This document shows positions 16,777 to 26,037 of a stretch of 36,909 nucleotides of DNA, one piece after another. The notes under the pieces are model-generated. The model saw nothing but the letters and a program-made list of their open reading frames with translations, was not told where the DNA came from and made no database searches. Position 1 is the stretch's first letter. Each line of letters begins with the position of its first letter. This DNA is from an uncultured Lewinella sp. (GTDB taxonomy: Bacteria; Bacteroidota; Bacteroidia; Chitinophagales; Saprospiraceae): NCBI GenBank assembly GCA_913057785.1, contig CAJXPD010000085.1, forward strand, positions 1 to 36,909. Reading direction: 5' to 3'. A program made the position numbers and the translations under genes.

Positions 16777-18465
16777 TTAGCATCCGGAACCAGGGTATCC
16801 ACAGTTTTGCTGATAGCCACCGATAGTTCGGTCGATCTGCGTTTGTGGAATCGGACGATAGATATGGAAGTCCTGGATATTGGGAGCACCTTGTGGATTG
16901 TGCAAACGCACACGTTCAACCAATTTTCCAGTACGTGTTAAATCATACCAACGATGTCCTTCACCAATCAATTCGCGACCTCTTTCATCCAAAAGGAAGT
17001 CTAGCGTCACATCAGCAGCTGTAATTTCCATAGCCGCTTCTTGTCCAGGCCAAGCACCTCTTCTTCTGATGATATTGATATCATCAGCAGCGCCTTGAGT
17101 ATCTCCTTGCTTCAAGCGTGCCTCTGCACGTAAGAGGTAGGCATTACCTAGGCGCATCAAGACGAAATCCCGTTGACCTTGTGTTTTTTGACGATCAGGA
17201 CGAGTAGCATCGATCCATTTGTTCATACTAGGGAACAACTTCTCTGTGTACTCATCACTTGTGATTACCATGTAGCGGGTAGCTGCCTGACGATCCTGTG
17301 GCCAGTTGACTTCTTCTTCTGGACCAGGAATATAAACCGCGGTGTCACCGACAGTGAACTTAGGTTGTCCTGCTTGGCCATATCCCATAGCAGCTTCTTC
17401 AGCCGACCAAGTAGGAATGTTACCTGCATTATTAGCAATCCAAGCATGCTTGAAGGTCTTGTCATATCTGGCATCCACACCTCTATCCCATAGCGTCAGA
17501 GTGAATGGAGTAGGACGGAAACGTTTCCACGGACGTCCATTAGTGATGTCACGAGTCATACCTGGACGAACGTCATATTCCATCAAGAAATATAAGTGAC
17601 CTCTATGGCCTTCACCATCAATACCTTGATCTACCTGAGCTTTAGAGTTTTGGATATTCCAAACAACCTCTGAATTCTCCTCATTGTCAATGTCCCAAAG
17701 GGAAGAAAAGTCGTCGAGCAATGCGAATCCATAGTTGTTAATAACGTTGCTAAAAAGCGTCTCGGCACGAGAAGCATCACTTGCGTCCCCATAAGACTTG
17801 TAGCTTCTTGTCAATAAAGCTTCTGCTAACAAGAATTCTGCTGCTGGTTTAGTAGCACGACCGTAGTCATCCTGCTCATCCGGTAGATTGGCAATAGCAA
17901 ATTCAAGATCAGGAATAATGGCTTGGGAGTAGATGTCTGATTGAGCTGTTCTATTGGCTTCAATCTCTACCCCTTCCGTCTCTTCTAAGGTCAAATGGCA
18001 ATCTCCAAATTGACGAACCAAGATGTAGTAGTACATGCCGCGGAGAAAACGTACTTCAGCAATTCGGCTATTGAGCAATGCTGCATCGATCGTTAGATCT
18101 TTTGATCTGTTGATCACTGCATTCGCTTGGTTTATACCTTGGTAAGATCTTTGCCAGAAATCTCTGAAGTAAGACTGGTCAGCGTTTAGTCCGCCATCAT
18201 AGCGATTAAGGGCTTTTCGTCCACCATCAGCACCGTTTGTGTAAGTATCTGTGCCAAAAACAGTTAAGGTGAAACCACGTTCTGGGCCATACAAGAATTT
18301 ATTGAAAGAGTAAGTAGCTCGTACTGCATCTTCAAAACCAGCTACGGTAGTATAGTAAGAGGAGGCAGATACGTCAGAGACTAACTCTTCCTCTAGGAAT
18401 TTCTCGCAGGATTGACTGGTAAATGCCACCAATCCGATAATGATTAAGAATATCTTCGATTTCAT
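16777..18465 (-). CDS. SusD/RagB-family outer-membrane nutrient-binding lipoprotein
   Basis: 562 residues from the ATG at 18465-18463; three further codons lead back only to a TTG. A type II signal peptide ends at Cys20 (TSQSC), and the mature protein starts CEKFLEEE, the usual acidic surface-export stretch of Bacteroidota. N-terminal SusD-like helices (TPR-like, about residues 40-230; AEVRFLRGMYYYILVRQFG) and a C-terminal RagB domain with the family ending (RGRELIGEGHRWYDLTRTGKLVERV) are clear. It forms the lid of the SusC channel and binds an oligosaccharide or other glycoside at the cell surface. The gene is 11 bp behind susC and ends before a bidirectional terminator. Confidence 0.95.
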   Translation of the reverse strand: MKSKIFLIIIGLVAFTSQSCEKFLEEELVSDVSASSYYTTVAGFEDAVRATYSFNKFLYGPERGFTLTVFGTDTYTNGADGGRKALNRYDGGLNADQSYFRDFWQRSYQGINQANAVINRSKDLTIDAALLNSRIAEVRFLRGMYYYILVRQFGDCHLTLEETEGVEIEANRTAQSDIYSQAIIPDLEFAIANLPDEQDDYGRATKPAAEFLLAEALLTRSYKSYGDASDASRAETLFSNVINNYGFALLDDFSSLWDIDNEENSEVVWNIQNSKAQVDQGIDGEGHRGHLYFLMEYDVRPGMTRDITNGRPWKRFRPTPFTLTLWDRGVDARYDKTFKHAWIANNAGNIPTWSAEEAAMGYGQAGQPKFTVGDTAVYIPGPEEEVNWPQDRQAATRYMVITSDEYTEKLFPSMNKWIDATRPDRQKTQGQRDFVLMRLGNAYLLRAEARLKQGDTQGAADDINIIRRRGAWPGQEAAMEITAADVTLDFLLDERGRELIGEGHRWYDLTRTGKLVERVRLHNPQGAPNIQDFHIYRPIPQTQIDRTIGGYQQNCGYPGSGC

Positions 18466-18476
18466 TTTGATCAAAT

Positions 18477-21400
18477 TTAGAAGCTGGCATTTACGCCAAA
18501 TAGAATTAGACGGTTACTAGGAACATCACTTGCATCAATGTTGCCCGTGTTCTCTGGATCATAGCTTTCGTACGTAGCCTGGAACCACAAGTTTTGACCA
18601 GAGGCATAAACACGTAGACGAGACATTCCAATCTTTTCAGCCACTGAGCTTGGCAAGTTATAACCCAAGGTTACATTTCTCAATTTCAAGTAACTACCAT
18701 CAAAGTAACCCATGGTCGTGTTGTTACGAGGTCTTTCCTGATTCTGATTAGGACGAGGGAAAGCATTCGTTGGGTTATTGATTGTCCAATAGTCAACATC
18801 CAAGTTGTTATAACGGGCAAAAAGTGAGTTGTTACCTACGTGGAAATTACTGTAGATGGTGTGTCCTTGACGGAAGAAGAAGAAGAAGCTCAAGTCTACG
18901 CCCTTGTACTCAAAACGGTTGGTGATACCTCCGTAATAGTCAGGTACATCTGTTCCGATGATCTTACGGTCAGCAGCAGTAATGATACCGTCGCCATCTA
19001 GGTCTTCTAGTTTGATTTCTCCTGGCACCTTGTTTTCAGCAGTTGCAGCCAAGTCAACTTCGTTAGACTGATAAATTCCGATCTTATTGTAATCGTAGAA
19101 TACGTTAATTGGCTGTCCAATGAACCATTGGTTACCTACATCATCGATTGGATTACCGTTTTCATCTTTCAAGGCTAGTTCCGTGATTTCCTCGGTGTAA
19201 CCTGCGATGTTAAGGCTAACATCCCACTTCAGACCATTAGGATTGTTAATGATACCGGCATTCAAGCCTAGCTCAATACCACGAGAAGCTGTAGAACCGA
19301 TGTTCTGAAGTACGTTATTATAACCTGAAGTCTGAGGAAGTGCACGATTCAGGAGGATATCTTCAGTCTCTGTACGATAGTAGTCAATAGAACCAGCAAT
19401 TCGACCATTCAAAATATCAAAATCAAGTCCAACATCAATCGTTTTTGATACCTCCCATCCTAGAGCAGGGTTAGGGATTTCATTCAGACGGAAACCAAAA
19501 GCTGGCGTTTCATCCCATGCATATACACTTTGTGCCAGTCTGCCAGCAGTTTGATATGGACTTACAGATGTGTTACCCACTTCACCGTATGAGGCTCGTA
19601 GCTTTAAGTCGTTGATCCAACCTACATTTTCCATAAAACCTTCTTCGATTAGACGCCATCCCACAGATATACCAGGGAAGGATTGCCATTTGTTGCCTTC
19701 TGCCAAACGAGAAGAACCGTCGGCCCGGAGAGAAGCTTGGAATAGATATTTACCATCGAGTTCGTAGTTGATACGCCCCATCCAGGACACCAACTGCCAC
19801 TCAGACAATCTACTTCTTAGGTTACCTTTTACTTGAGCAGTACCGATGTTGTAGAAAGACTGAGATTCGTAAGGCAAGTTGGCTACTGCCGTATAGTGCT
19901 CTTCGAATCTAGAAGCCTGCACAGACTGCAAGAAAGTCAAGTTTAAGCCATGGCGTTGTCCGAAGGTCTTATTGTAGTTAACGATGTTTTCTACCGTGTA
20001 ACCAATCGTTTCTTCGTTTTCAATTTCAGCATCTGCAGGACCACCACGGTTGTCATTCGTCAGACTTCCTCTAAATTCCCCGCGACGGTTGTATCGAATA
20101 TCAGGACCGAAGTTCAATTTGTAAGTCAATCCTTCTAAGATATCGATATCCAAGTAAATAGGAGCAAAGATTCGAGTTACCTTACGCTCATCGATGTATG
20201 CACCTTCAACAATCTCATTCAACGGGTTAGTACGAATACCATCGTTAGTTGGGAGGAACAATGGAGTTACTCCATCCTCTTGATAAGGCTGTCCTAATGG
20301 TACATTACCTAAGGCTTCACCTAGTGTGGCACTAGAACCCCAGTTTTGTACAGAGTTGGATGCGAGGAAGGAAATACCTGCACGGACGCGCTTGCTGATG
20401 GTGTGGTCGAGGTTTACTCTACCCGTCAGTCGTCGGAAATCCATATTGCTGATAATACCTTGCTCATCGAAGTAACCAAGGGACATGTTGAATTGGGTCT
20501 TGGCGTCTCCACCACGTACACTCAGTTGATGATTGGTCTGCCAACCGTCCTGGAAGATGAGGTCTTGCCAGTCCGTGGAACGACCACTAGCAATAGATTC
20601 TAATTCAATGGGATCGAAGTCAATCTCAACATCTGTAGGGATTGCTCCATTCCAGCCATCACGGAAGGCTTCTCGAGCCAAGGCAGTGTATTCCTGATTA
20701 TTCATCATGTCTACTTTGTGCAATACTTGGCTTACTCCATAGTAGCCATCGTAAGCAACAGTAGTTCGACTTTCAGTACCTCGCTTAGTGGTAATGATCA
20801 CAACACCATTCGCACCACGAGAACCATAAATAGCGGTTGCTGCGGCATCTTTTAGTACCTCCATGGATTCGATATCCTGAGGGTTGATGTCATTGATGGC
20901 AGAAGTACCACTTACCTGTGGAATACCGTCGATCACAAAAAGAGGATCATTCGAGGCAGTGATAGATCTACGGCCACGAATTCTGATGGTGGGCGCTTGT
21001 CCAGGACGGCTACCACTTCCTTGAATATCTACTCCCGCAATTTGTCCTTGCATAGCTTGAACACCGCTAGGTACAGGAATAGATTTAATTGCTTCTTCAT
21101 CAAGAGAAGCGATGGCAGCTGTTACATTTCTCTTCTTCTGAATCCCGTAACCCACAACTACAACTTCATCGAGGATGGCAGAGTCTTCTGATAAAGCTAC
21201 CTGAAGCGTACTCTGTGCACCTACTTGCACTTCTAGGGCTTTGAAACCTGTGTAAGTGATAACTAACACAGCGTCATTCCCTTCTACATCAATGGAGAAG
21301 TTTCCGTCGATGTCTGTTACAGTACCAGTTCCCGTACCTTTTACAACTACGGTGGCACCGATCAAAGGAGAACCATCCTTAGCACTTGTTACCGTTCCGG

Positions 21401-21545
21401 TCACCGAACGGACAGCCATGGAGAGGGTTTCCAATTCCTCATTGGTATCGGGCATGGTTGCAGCTTGTGCCGAATCCATACTCAATAAGGAAAAGCATAC
21501 TACTAGAAGTACTAGTGGCACACTTAGGTGTAATCTAAGTTTCAT
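18477..21545 (-). CDS. SusC/RagA-family TonB-linked outer-membrane transporter
   Basis: 1022 residues from the ATG at 21545-21543, which begins a typical signal peptide (about 1-28). The longer frame starts at TTG and is not believed. A CarboxypepD_reg-like domain (about 47-120) leads to the diagnostic DEVVVVGYG motif (126-134), then a plug (about 135-245; IRIRGRRSI and EVLKDAAATAIYGSRGANGVVIITTKRG) and a large barrel ending in an aromatic C-terminal strand (GVNASF). It pairs with the downstream SusD as a pedal-bin importer for oligomeric ligands. No cognate ECF sigma/anti-sigma or hybrid two-component regulator is adjacent, which suggests trans regulation. Confidence 0.96.
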   Translation of the reverse strand: MKLRLHLSVPLVLLVVCFSLLSMDSAQAATMPDTNEELETLSMAVRSVTGTVTSAKDGSPLIGATVVVKGTGTGTVTDIDGNFSIDVEGNDAVLVITYTGFKALEVQVGAQSTLQVALSEDSAILDEVVVVGYGIQKKRNVTAAIASLDEEAIKSIPVPSGVQAMQGQIAGVDIQGSGSRPGQAPTIRIRGRRSITASNDPLFVIDGIPQVSGTSAINDINPQDIESMEVLKDAAATAIYGSRGANGVVIITTKRGTESRTTVAYDGYYGVSQVLHKVDMMNNQEYTALAREAFRDGWNGAIPTDVEIDFDPIELESIASGRSTDWQDLIFQDGWQTNHQLSVRGGDAKTQFNMSLGYFDEQGIISNMDFRRLTGRVNLDHTISKRVRAGISFLASNSVQNWGSSATLGEALGNVPLGQPYQEDGVTPLFLPTNDGIRTNPLNEIVEGAYIDERKVTRIFAPIYLDIDILEGLTYKLNFGPDIRYNRRGEFRGSLTNDNRGGPADAEIENEETIGYTVENIVNYNKTFGQRHGLNLTFLQSVQASRFEEHYTAVANLPYESQSFYNIGTAQVKGNLRSRLSEWQLVSWMGRINYELDGKYLFQASLRADGSSRLAEGNKWQSFPGISVGWRLIEEGFMENVGWINDLKLRASYGEVGNTSVSPYQTAGRLAQSVYAWDETPAFGFRLNEIPNPALGWEVSKTIDVGLDFDILNGRIAGSIDYYRTETEDILLNRALPQTSGYNNVLQNIGSTASRGIELGLNAGIINNPNGLKWDVSLNIAGYTEEITELALKDENGNPIDDVGNQWFIGQPINVFYDYNKIGIYQSNEVDLAATAENKVPGEIKLEDLDGDGIITAADRKIIGTDVPDYYGGITNRFEYKGVDLSFFFFFRQGHTIYSNFHVGNNSLFARYNNLDVDYWTINNPTNAFPRPNQNQERPRNNTTMGYFDGSYLKLRNVTLGYNLPSSVAEKIGMSRLRVYASGQNLWFQATYESYDPENTGNIDASDVPSNRLILFGVNASF

Positions 21546-22544
21546 AATACCGGCCATTAAGTTTAAAAAAATGATTAAGTAACTAATTGTAAATTGGGAC
21601 AAAACAATCCTATGACAATCGCTTGCGCGAAGGTCTAATTCACAGGATTTCTACTTGCTAATTGGAGAAGATCAAGGCAATGCGTTGCTTGTTTATTTGT
21701 TGGTTTTTCGCTTGCTCTGATGTCAACTCGGTCAAGGAAGTAGTAAGCCCCCTTTTATTTATATAAGTCTCTAATGAAATGATGCTTAGTTTGATTTTGC
21801 CCCCCAAATGGAAAGCTGGCCATCAAATCCAATAGAAACTTGATTCACTTCTGATGTACTTATGCTTAGATTCTATTCGAATCAAACAGTTTACCTATTT
21901 CCTAATAGTAGTCTACATGCACATTCTGCGTCTTTAAGTAGCCCTGCCGGCATAGTCTACCTTTCCGGCACCTCGTTTGAGTAATTAGATTAGTAATAGT
22001 CTTAAAATGAAGATATTCGTGGTTGGGTAATGCTGTAATCTGTATGGGTGAATGACTGAACAGTGTGTTTAATTCTTTGGGCGAATGTTCACTTACTGTA
22101 ACTGCACGACTTCTGAATAGAATAAACCGTTCTAAAGAATTGATGATATGGCAGAATAAAAAAGAGCTGAGTCCAAGAAGGGGATCAATGTAATCCCTTC
22201 GTTGGTCAAGAAAAGAGGCTATATGAACCCTTCTGTTGGTCATAATACCTACCTGTCTTAAGAATATTGTATTCAAATATTCCAAAGCCTTGTTTTGTTA
22301 GTTTTTCGTTTTTCGTGCTCTGAAGAAATTGATCGGATTTCGAAGTGATTCTCTAAGGAAAAACCCTTCAGAAAGCAATCGATTTCATCAGTTTTGCCAC
22401 GATGGCACTTATGAGAATTCAGTATTTATGATTGAATACTGCTTAAAAAGTGCAATTTTCTTTGTTCAAATATAGTAAATTAAAATTTTTAATGAAAAAA
22501 AAAATTCGATTTGACGGGCCAGATTTCGAAAAAATGGGATTTTT

Positions 22545-22558
22545 TGCAAACGTTTGCA
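22545..22558. promoter_or_regulatory. LacI-family-type operator (perfect 14-bp palindrome)
   Basis: TGCAAACGTTTGCA is a perfect palindrome with the central CG typical of LacI/GalR-family operators. It shares the 10-bp core CAAACGTTTG with the site upstream of iolB at 28179-28188. It is about 1 kb upstream of susC and about 70-85 bp from the candidate minus-strand -7 box at 22467-22474. No LacI-family gene lies in the window, so the regulator would act in trans. Confidence 0.6.
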
Positions 22559-22688
22559 TAGATTTTAATAGTAATACTATTATGTATTTTTGTTTTAATA
22601 TACTCTATGGTAGGGTTGCTATATTAAAGAGCGTGTATTATTAGATGGAGGGAAAGGCTAGAGGGAGAAAGGACTAGAAAGGAGGAAA

Positions 22689-22718
22689 GAGGACGTAGAA
22701 AAGTGTATTCTACGCCTC
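22689..22718 (-). terminator. Probable terminator after the second Gfo/Idh/MocA gene
   Basis: GAGG-A-CGTAGAA (22689-22700) pairs with TTCTACG-CCTC (22708-22718) with one bulged A, giving an 11-bp stem and 7-nt loop. It lies 15 bp past the stop codon of the minus-strand oxidoreductase. Read on the minus strand, the following TTTCCTCC is only a weak U-tract. Confidence 0.5.
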
Positions 22719-22732
22719 CTTTTGTTACACAG

Positions 22733-24034
22733 TTATGCTTTCAGCTTATATCCTTTTCGATACTTCTTTTTCCGCAACTTGTTTGCCTGCTTGTCATTAA
22801 ACTTCTCTTTGACGGGATCCCACTTGAGGGGACGATTCAGCCAGTAAGCAATATTGGCTATGTTGCAGATGGAGGCGGATCGATGCCCAACTTCGGCATG
22901 ACAGATCGGTTTAGACCGCTTCTTGATGGCATTGATCCAATCTTGGTAATGATTTTCTTGGCTATCATACAAGCGGGTTTCGCCCGACTTGATTTCCGCC
23001 GAAACGATATTTTCTGGATTAGAATCCAAGTATTGCCGACTCACATCCAGCGTTCCTTCGGAGCCAATAAACCGGACTCCCCATCCGCGACCAAAATCCT
23101 CATGGACCATTTCGATGCCATTTTCATAGATCATCTTAAGTCCTCTAACCGCTTTCGGGTCTTTAGGTGGAATCCACTCGACAGGTCCCGTGTGATCCAT
23201 GCCTAAGCCCCACTGAGCGATATCAAACATGTGAGCTCCCCAATCACAAAGAATACCACCACCATATTCTTTATACTTGCGCCATTGTGGCCAGTATTTG
23301 ATCTTATTGGTACTAGGAGCTAATTGAGAATGATAGGCTAGTACTGGTGAAGGGCCACACCAGCGATCCCAATTGAAGTTCTCGGGCATGGGCTCTGCCT
23401 CTAGGTCGTAAGCAACGGCGGGATCTCCAACATTGACTACGGCCTTTTTGATTTCTCCAATGTAACCGTTCCGAACCAGCTCACAGGCATGCAAGAAGTT
23501 CTTGCGGGAGCGCTGCATACTACCCGTTTGAAGTACCCGACCGTATTTCTCTGAGGCCTTTACCATGGCACGCCCTTCTTGTATGGTATGAGATAAAGGT
23601 TTTTCACAAAAAACATCTTTGCCTGACTTCATGGCTTGAATGGAAGGAATAGCATGCCAATGGTCTGGAGTCGCGACTACAATCGCATCAATGTCATCTC
23701 GTTCTAGCATCTCCTCATATTCCAAATAGGACTTGACTCCATTGTAGTTGGAATTTCCTCGATGCTCAGCATATAATTCAGCTACTCTTTTCTCGAACCA
23801 GGCTAGCTTCGTACTGAAAACATCACTCGCGGCAACGATCTGTGCTTCGGCGTCTCTCGTAAAACGGGCTGATAGCCCATTGCTTTGCCTTCCGCAACCG
23901 ATAAAGCCTAAGGTAATACGGTCACTAGGAGCAGTAAACCCTCGTCCCAATACATGCCGAGGTACAATGGTGAAGGCCCCAACTGTAACCGTGGCAGCCC
24001 TGAGGAATTTCCGTCTAGAAATCGATGATTGCAT
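22733..24034 (-). CDS. Tat-exported Gfo/Idh/MocA family oxidoreductase
   Basis: 433 residues. A twin-arginine signal (ISRRKFLRAA, residues 5-14) followed by a hydrophobic stretch to about residue 32 predicts export of the folded enzyme. The Rossmann fold begins at about residue 40 (ITLGFIGCGRQSNGL); the EKP motif is VFCEKPLSHT. The C-terminal half contains GGGILCDWGAHMFDIAQWG, with the histidine typical of the active site. Exported members oxidise sugars or polyols using non-dissociable NAD(P). It is the last gene of a minus-strand run with the sulfatase and DUF6807 genes, 98 bp after the sulfatase end, and so probably processes the ligand released by the sulfatase (inference). Confidence 0.9.
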   Translation of the reverse strand: MQSSISRRKFLRAATVTVGAFTIVPRHVLGRGFTAPSDRITLGFIGCGRQSNGLSARFTRDAEAQIVAASDVFSTKLAWFEKRVAELYAEHRGNSNYNGVKSYLEYEEMLERDDIDAIVVATPDHWHAIPSIQAMKSGKDVFCEKPLSHTIQEGRAMVKASEKYGRVLQTGSMQRSRKNFLHACELVRNGYIGEIKKAVVNVGDPAVAYDLEAEPMPENFNWDRWCGPSPVLAYHSQLAPSTNKIKYWPQWRKYKEYGGGILCDWGAHMFDIAQWGLGMDHTGPVEWIPPKDPKAVRGLKMIYENGIEMVHEDFGRGWGVRFIGSEGTLDVSRQYLDSNPENIVSAEIKSGETRLYDSQENHYQDWINAIKKRSKPICHAEVGHRSASICNIANIAYWLNRPLKWDPVKEKFNDKQANKLRKKKYRKGYKLKA

Positions 24035-24132
24035 ATTTTTAGTTTTTCGAATTGATCAGTTCATTAAATAAAATACAGATCGTCCACCTTATCGGGTAGT
24101 CTTTGTGCCCCTAAAGGTTCTAAGGATAATTT

Positions 24133-25995
24133 TTATGGGACAGTGTTAGCGGTTCCCAAAAGCGCGTTTAAGGCATGATTCGCTACGCGAACTACATATT
24201 TGTTTGGGTCTTCCATGACCGACTGTAAATCTTCAATGGCGGGTCTTCCTTGTTCCTGCATTTCATCAATCACAATAGCGCTACTCAATCTCACCCATTG
24301 GTCCGCATGCTGAAGCTCCCTTTGCAGTACCGGAAGCCCCAGTTCACTAGCACCAGCCAAGCATAGGGCCCTAGCTGTAGCAATCCTTACTAGAGGGATA
24401 GAATCCGTGAGGGATTGCCGAAGTGAACCAATATGATTGGCAACCCTGACATCATTCCCTAAGCGAATAGCAGCCCAATATCTCACCGCAGCATTGGGAT
24501 TATCTAAGGCTGCGAGCCAAGGGTCTAGCTCTAATTCTCCGATGGCAATATTGCGGATTAGAGAAACGGGGATACTGTCTTGCCTCATGATAGCGTAAAT
24601 GGACTTGTCATAATCCTTTTCCCATCTTCGAAGGATGGTCTCCGGAATCAGGCCCGTATCCTTTGTTCGATCAGACCACTCCCCATGTGCTGCTCGCATC
24701 TCTTCCAACTGCGCGGCGTAGTTGGGATCTTCAGCCAGGTTGTTTAACTCCCAGGGGTCCGCTTCCAGGTCAAATAACTCCTCCGCAGGCTTAGAGCTCG
24801 CTACGATATGAGTTCCTGCTTGGGGCAAACTATTGTCCACCGCGGCCTGCCGAATGGCTTGCATAATCCCGCCTTTTTCCGGTGTGTTCATGTATTGGCA
24901 GAAAGGTTTATAAGGCTCATAGTGGCGTATATATTTATAGCGTTTTGAGCGAACAGCACGTTGCATATCGTAGCGTTCATCCATTCGATCCCTGCCCGCA
25001 TAAGTATACGTTCTCTGTGGACTTAAATTCTCTCCAAGAAAGGCCCTTCCCTGCATATAGTTTGGTATCGGAATATTGGCAAGTTTAAGCAGAGTGGGGG
25101 GGAGGTCGATAAAACTCACCAGTTCATCCGTACTACTTCCTGCGGGTAGCGGTAGTAGATGTTGGTATTTCTTAGGTGCCTTGACGATCATTGGTACCAA
25201 TAAGCCGGAATCGTACAGCCAACGTTTGTGGCGGGGAAGGCCTGCCCCATGATCGGAATAGAAGAAGATGATCGTGTTGTCCATTAATCCATCAGCTTCC
25301 AATTCGGCCAGTAAATCTCCCACTTGCTGATCCATGGCAGTAATAATGTTGTAATATCTACTCCATAATTCTCGCACAGTATCCGTATCTGGGTAATACG
25401 GAGGGAGCGGGACTTCACCTGGGGCCTTCAAGAGTTGAGGATCCACTTCGGCAATGGCTTGCTTATAGCGGTTAGCGTCATTGACCCTACTTTCATGTGA
25501 TGTGCCAAAGTTGAAAATGGAGAAAAAAGGTTTGGTGGTATCTGGTCGGTTACGCCAGTGCCCATCTCGATTACATTCATCCCAGCAGGCCTTATTGTCA
25601 ATGGCCATATTGTAATCGGTTTTGCTATTGTTGGTGCAGAAATATCCAGCTTCGCGCAAGTGGTCAGGGTATAGCTGCACCGATTCAGGAAGTTGACCCT
25701 GGCAACGCATATATTGTGTCCCTTGACTAGAAGCGTACATGCCTGTGATGATGCTAGAGCGCGCCACGGCGCACACGGGCGCAGAGGCTATAGCGTTGGT
25801 GTAGGTGACGCCCTCCTCGGCGAGGCGGTCGAGATTTGGTGTATGAGCAAACGAATCTCCATATGCCCCAAGGTTAGGGCTGATGTCCTCACAAGTGATC
25901 CAGAGAATATTCGGGGGTGGGAGCTCTTCTATAGGCCCTTGACAGTTAAGCCAGCAAAAAGCAGAGAAGAGCCAGAAAAGGTGTTTGTATTGCAT
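24133..25995 (-). CDS. Lipoprotein sulfatase (S1 family) with C-terminal HEAT-like repeats
   Basis: 620 residues. A signal peptide ends at Cys18 (WLNC), probably a lipoprotein although the lipobox is not canonical. The alkaline-phosphatase-fold sulfatase domain spans about 28-460: the ITCEDISPNLGAYGD start with metal-binding Asp/Glu, the formylglycine site at Cys75 (VCAVARSSIITG), YSDHGAGLPRHK with the second metal pair, and ADPWELNNLAEDP near the end. The signature reads C-A-V-A-R, with Val where the usual rule is C-x-P/A-x-R. Residues about 500-615 form helical HEAT-like repeats (VRYWAAIRLG, VRIATARALC, VRVANHALNA). It resembles N-sulfoglucosamine sulfohydrolase-like bacterial enzymes. Substrate unknown. 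Confidence 0.9.
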   Translation of the reverse strand: MQYKHLFWLFSAFCWLNCQGPIEELPPPNILWITCEDISPNLGAYGDSFAHTPNLDRLAEEGVTYTNAIASAPVCAVARSSIITGMYASSQGTQYMRCQGQLPESVQLYPDHLREAGYFCTNNSKTDYNMAIDNKACWDECNRDGHWRNRPDTTKPFFSIFNFGTSHESRVNDANRYKQAIAEVDPQLLKAPGEVPLPPYYPDTDTVRELWSRYYNIITAMDQQVGDLLAELEADGLMDNTIIFFYSDHGAGLPRHKRWLYDSGLLVPMIVKAPKKYQHLLPLPAGSSTDELVSFIDLPPTLLKLANIPIPNYMQGRAFLGENLSPQRTYTYAGRDRMDERYDMQRAVRSKRYKYIRHYEPYKPFCQYMNTPEKGGIMQAIRQAAVDNSLPQAGTHIVASSKPAEELFDLEADPWELNNLAEDPNYAAQLEEMRAAHGEWSDRTKDTGLIPETILRRWEKDYDKSIYAIMRQDSIPVSLIRNIAIGELELDPWLAALDNPNAAVRYWAAIRLGNDVRVANHIGSLRQSLTDSIPLVRIATARALCLAGASELGLPVLQRELQHADQWVRLSSAIVIDEMQEQGRPAIEDLQSVMEDPNKYVVRVANHALNALLGTANTVP

Positions 25996-26037
25996 TTATG
26001 ATTGGATTTCGTGGTCGTTTCATTGGTCGAAAGTCAC

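Larger units (their letters stand above)
21546..22732. other. 1.19-kb noncoding stretch upstream of susC
   Basis: This is the longest gene-free stretch in the window. It lies between the susC start and the stop of the second oxidoreductase. It contains a LacI-type palindrome (22545-22558), a possible minus-strand -7 box TATATTTG (complement of 22467-22474) with a weak -33 TTTC 19 bp away, a hairpin GAAGGGGAT/ATCCCTTC (22177-22200), and a short direct repeat (about 22192-22208 and 22225-22242). It also has two similar TTGTT(G/A)GTTTTTCG tracts near 21698 and 22294. A 127-codon minus-strand frame (21902-22285) has an implausible composition and is not called. The region is A/T-rich and looks regulatory or decayed. 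Confidence 0.5.

Noticed and set aside
21546..21602. N-terminal extension of SusC from a TTG
   Set aside because: It would place 19 residues before a complete signal peptide; ATG 21545 is the natural start.
21902..22285. 127-codon minus-strand open frame in the region upstream of susC
   Set aside because: Residue composition is unlike a normal protein, no motif is recognisable, and the frame lies in A/T-rich noncoding sequence with repeats; a chance frame is more likely.
22585..22592. TATTTTTG, a perfect plus-strand TAnnTTTG box near the palindrome
   Set aside because: No plus-strand gene follows; the next genes are on the minus strand, and the nearest TTTG upstream is 28 bp away, too far for a -33 box. 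Kept only as a remote possibility for a small RNA.
22450..22644. 64-codon plus-strand frame around the LacI-type palindrome
   Set aside because: It is Phe/Lys-rich translation of A/T-rich DNA and contains the operator; not a gene.
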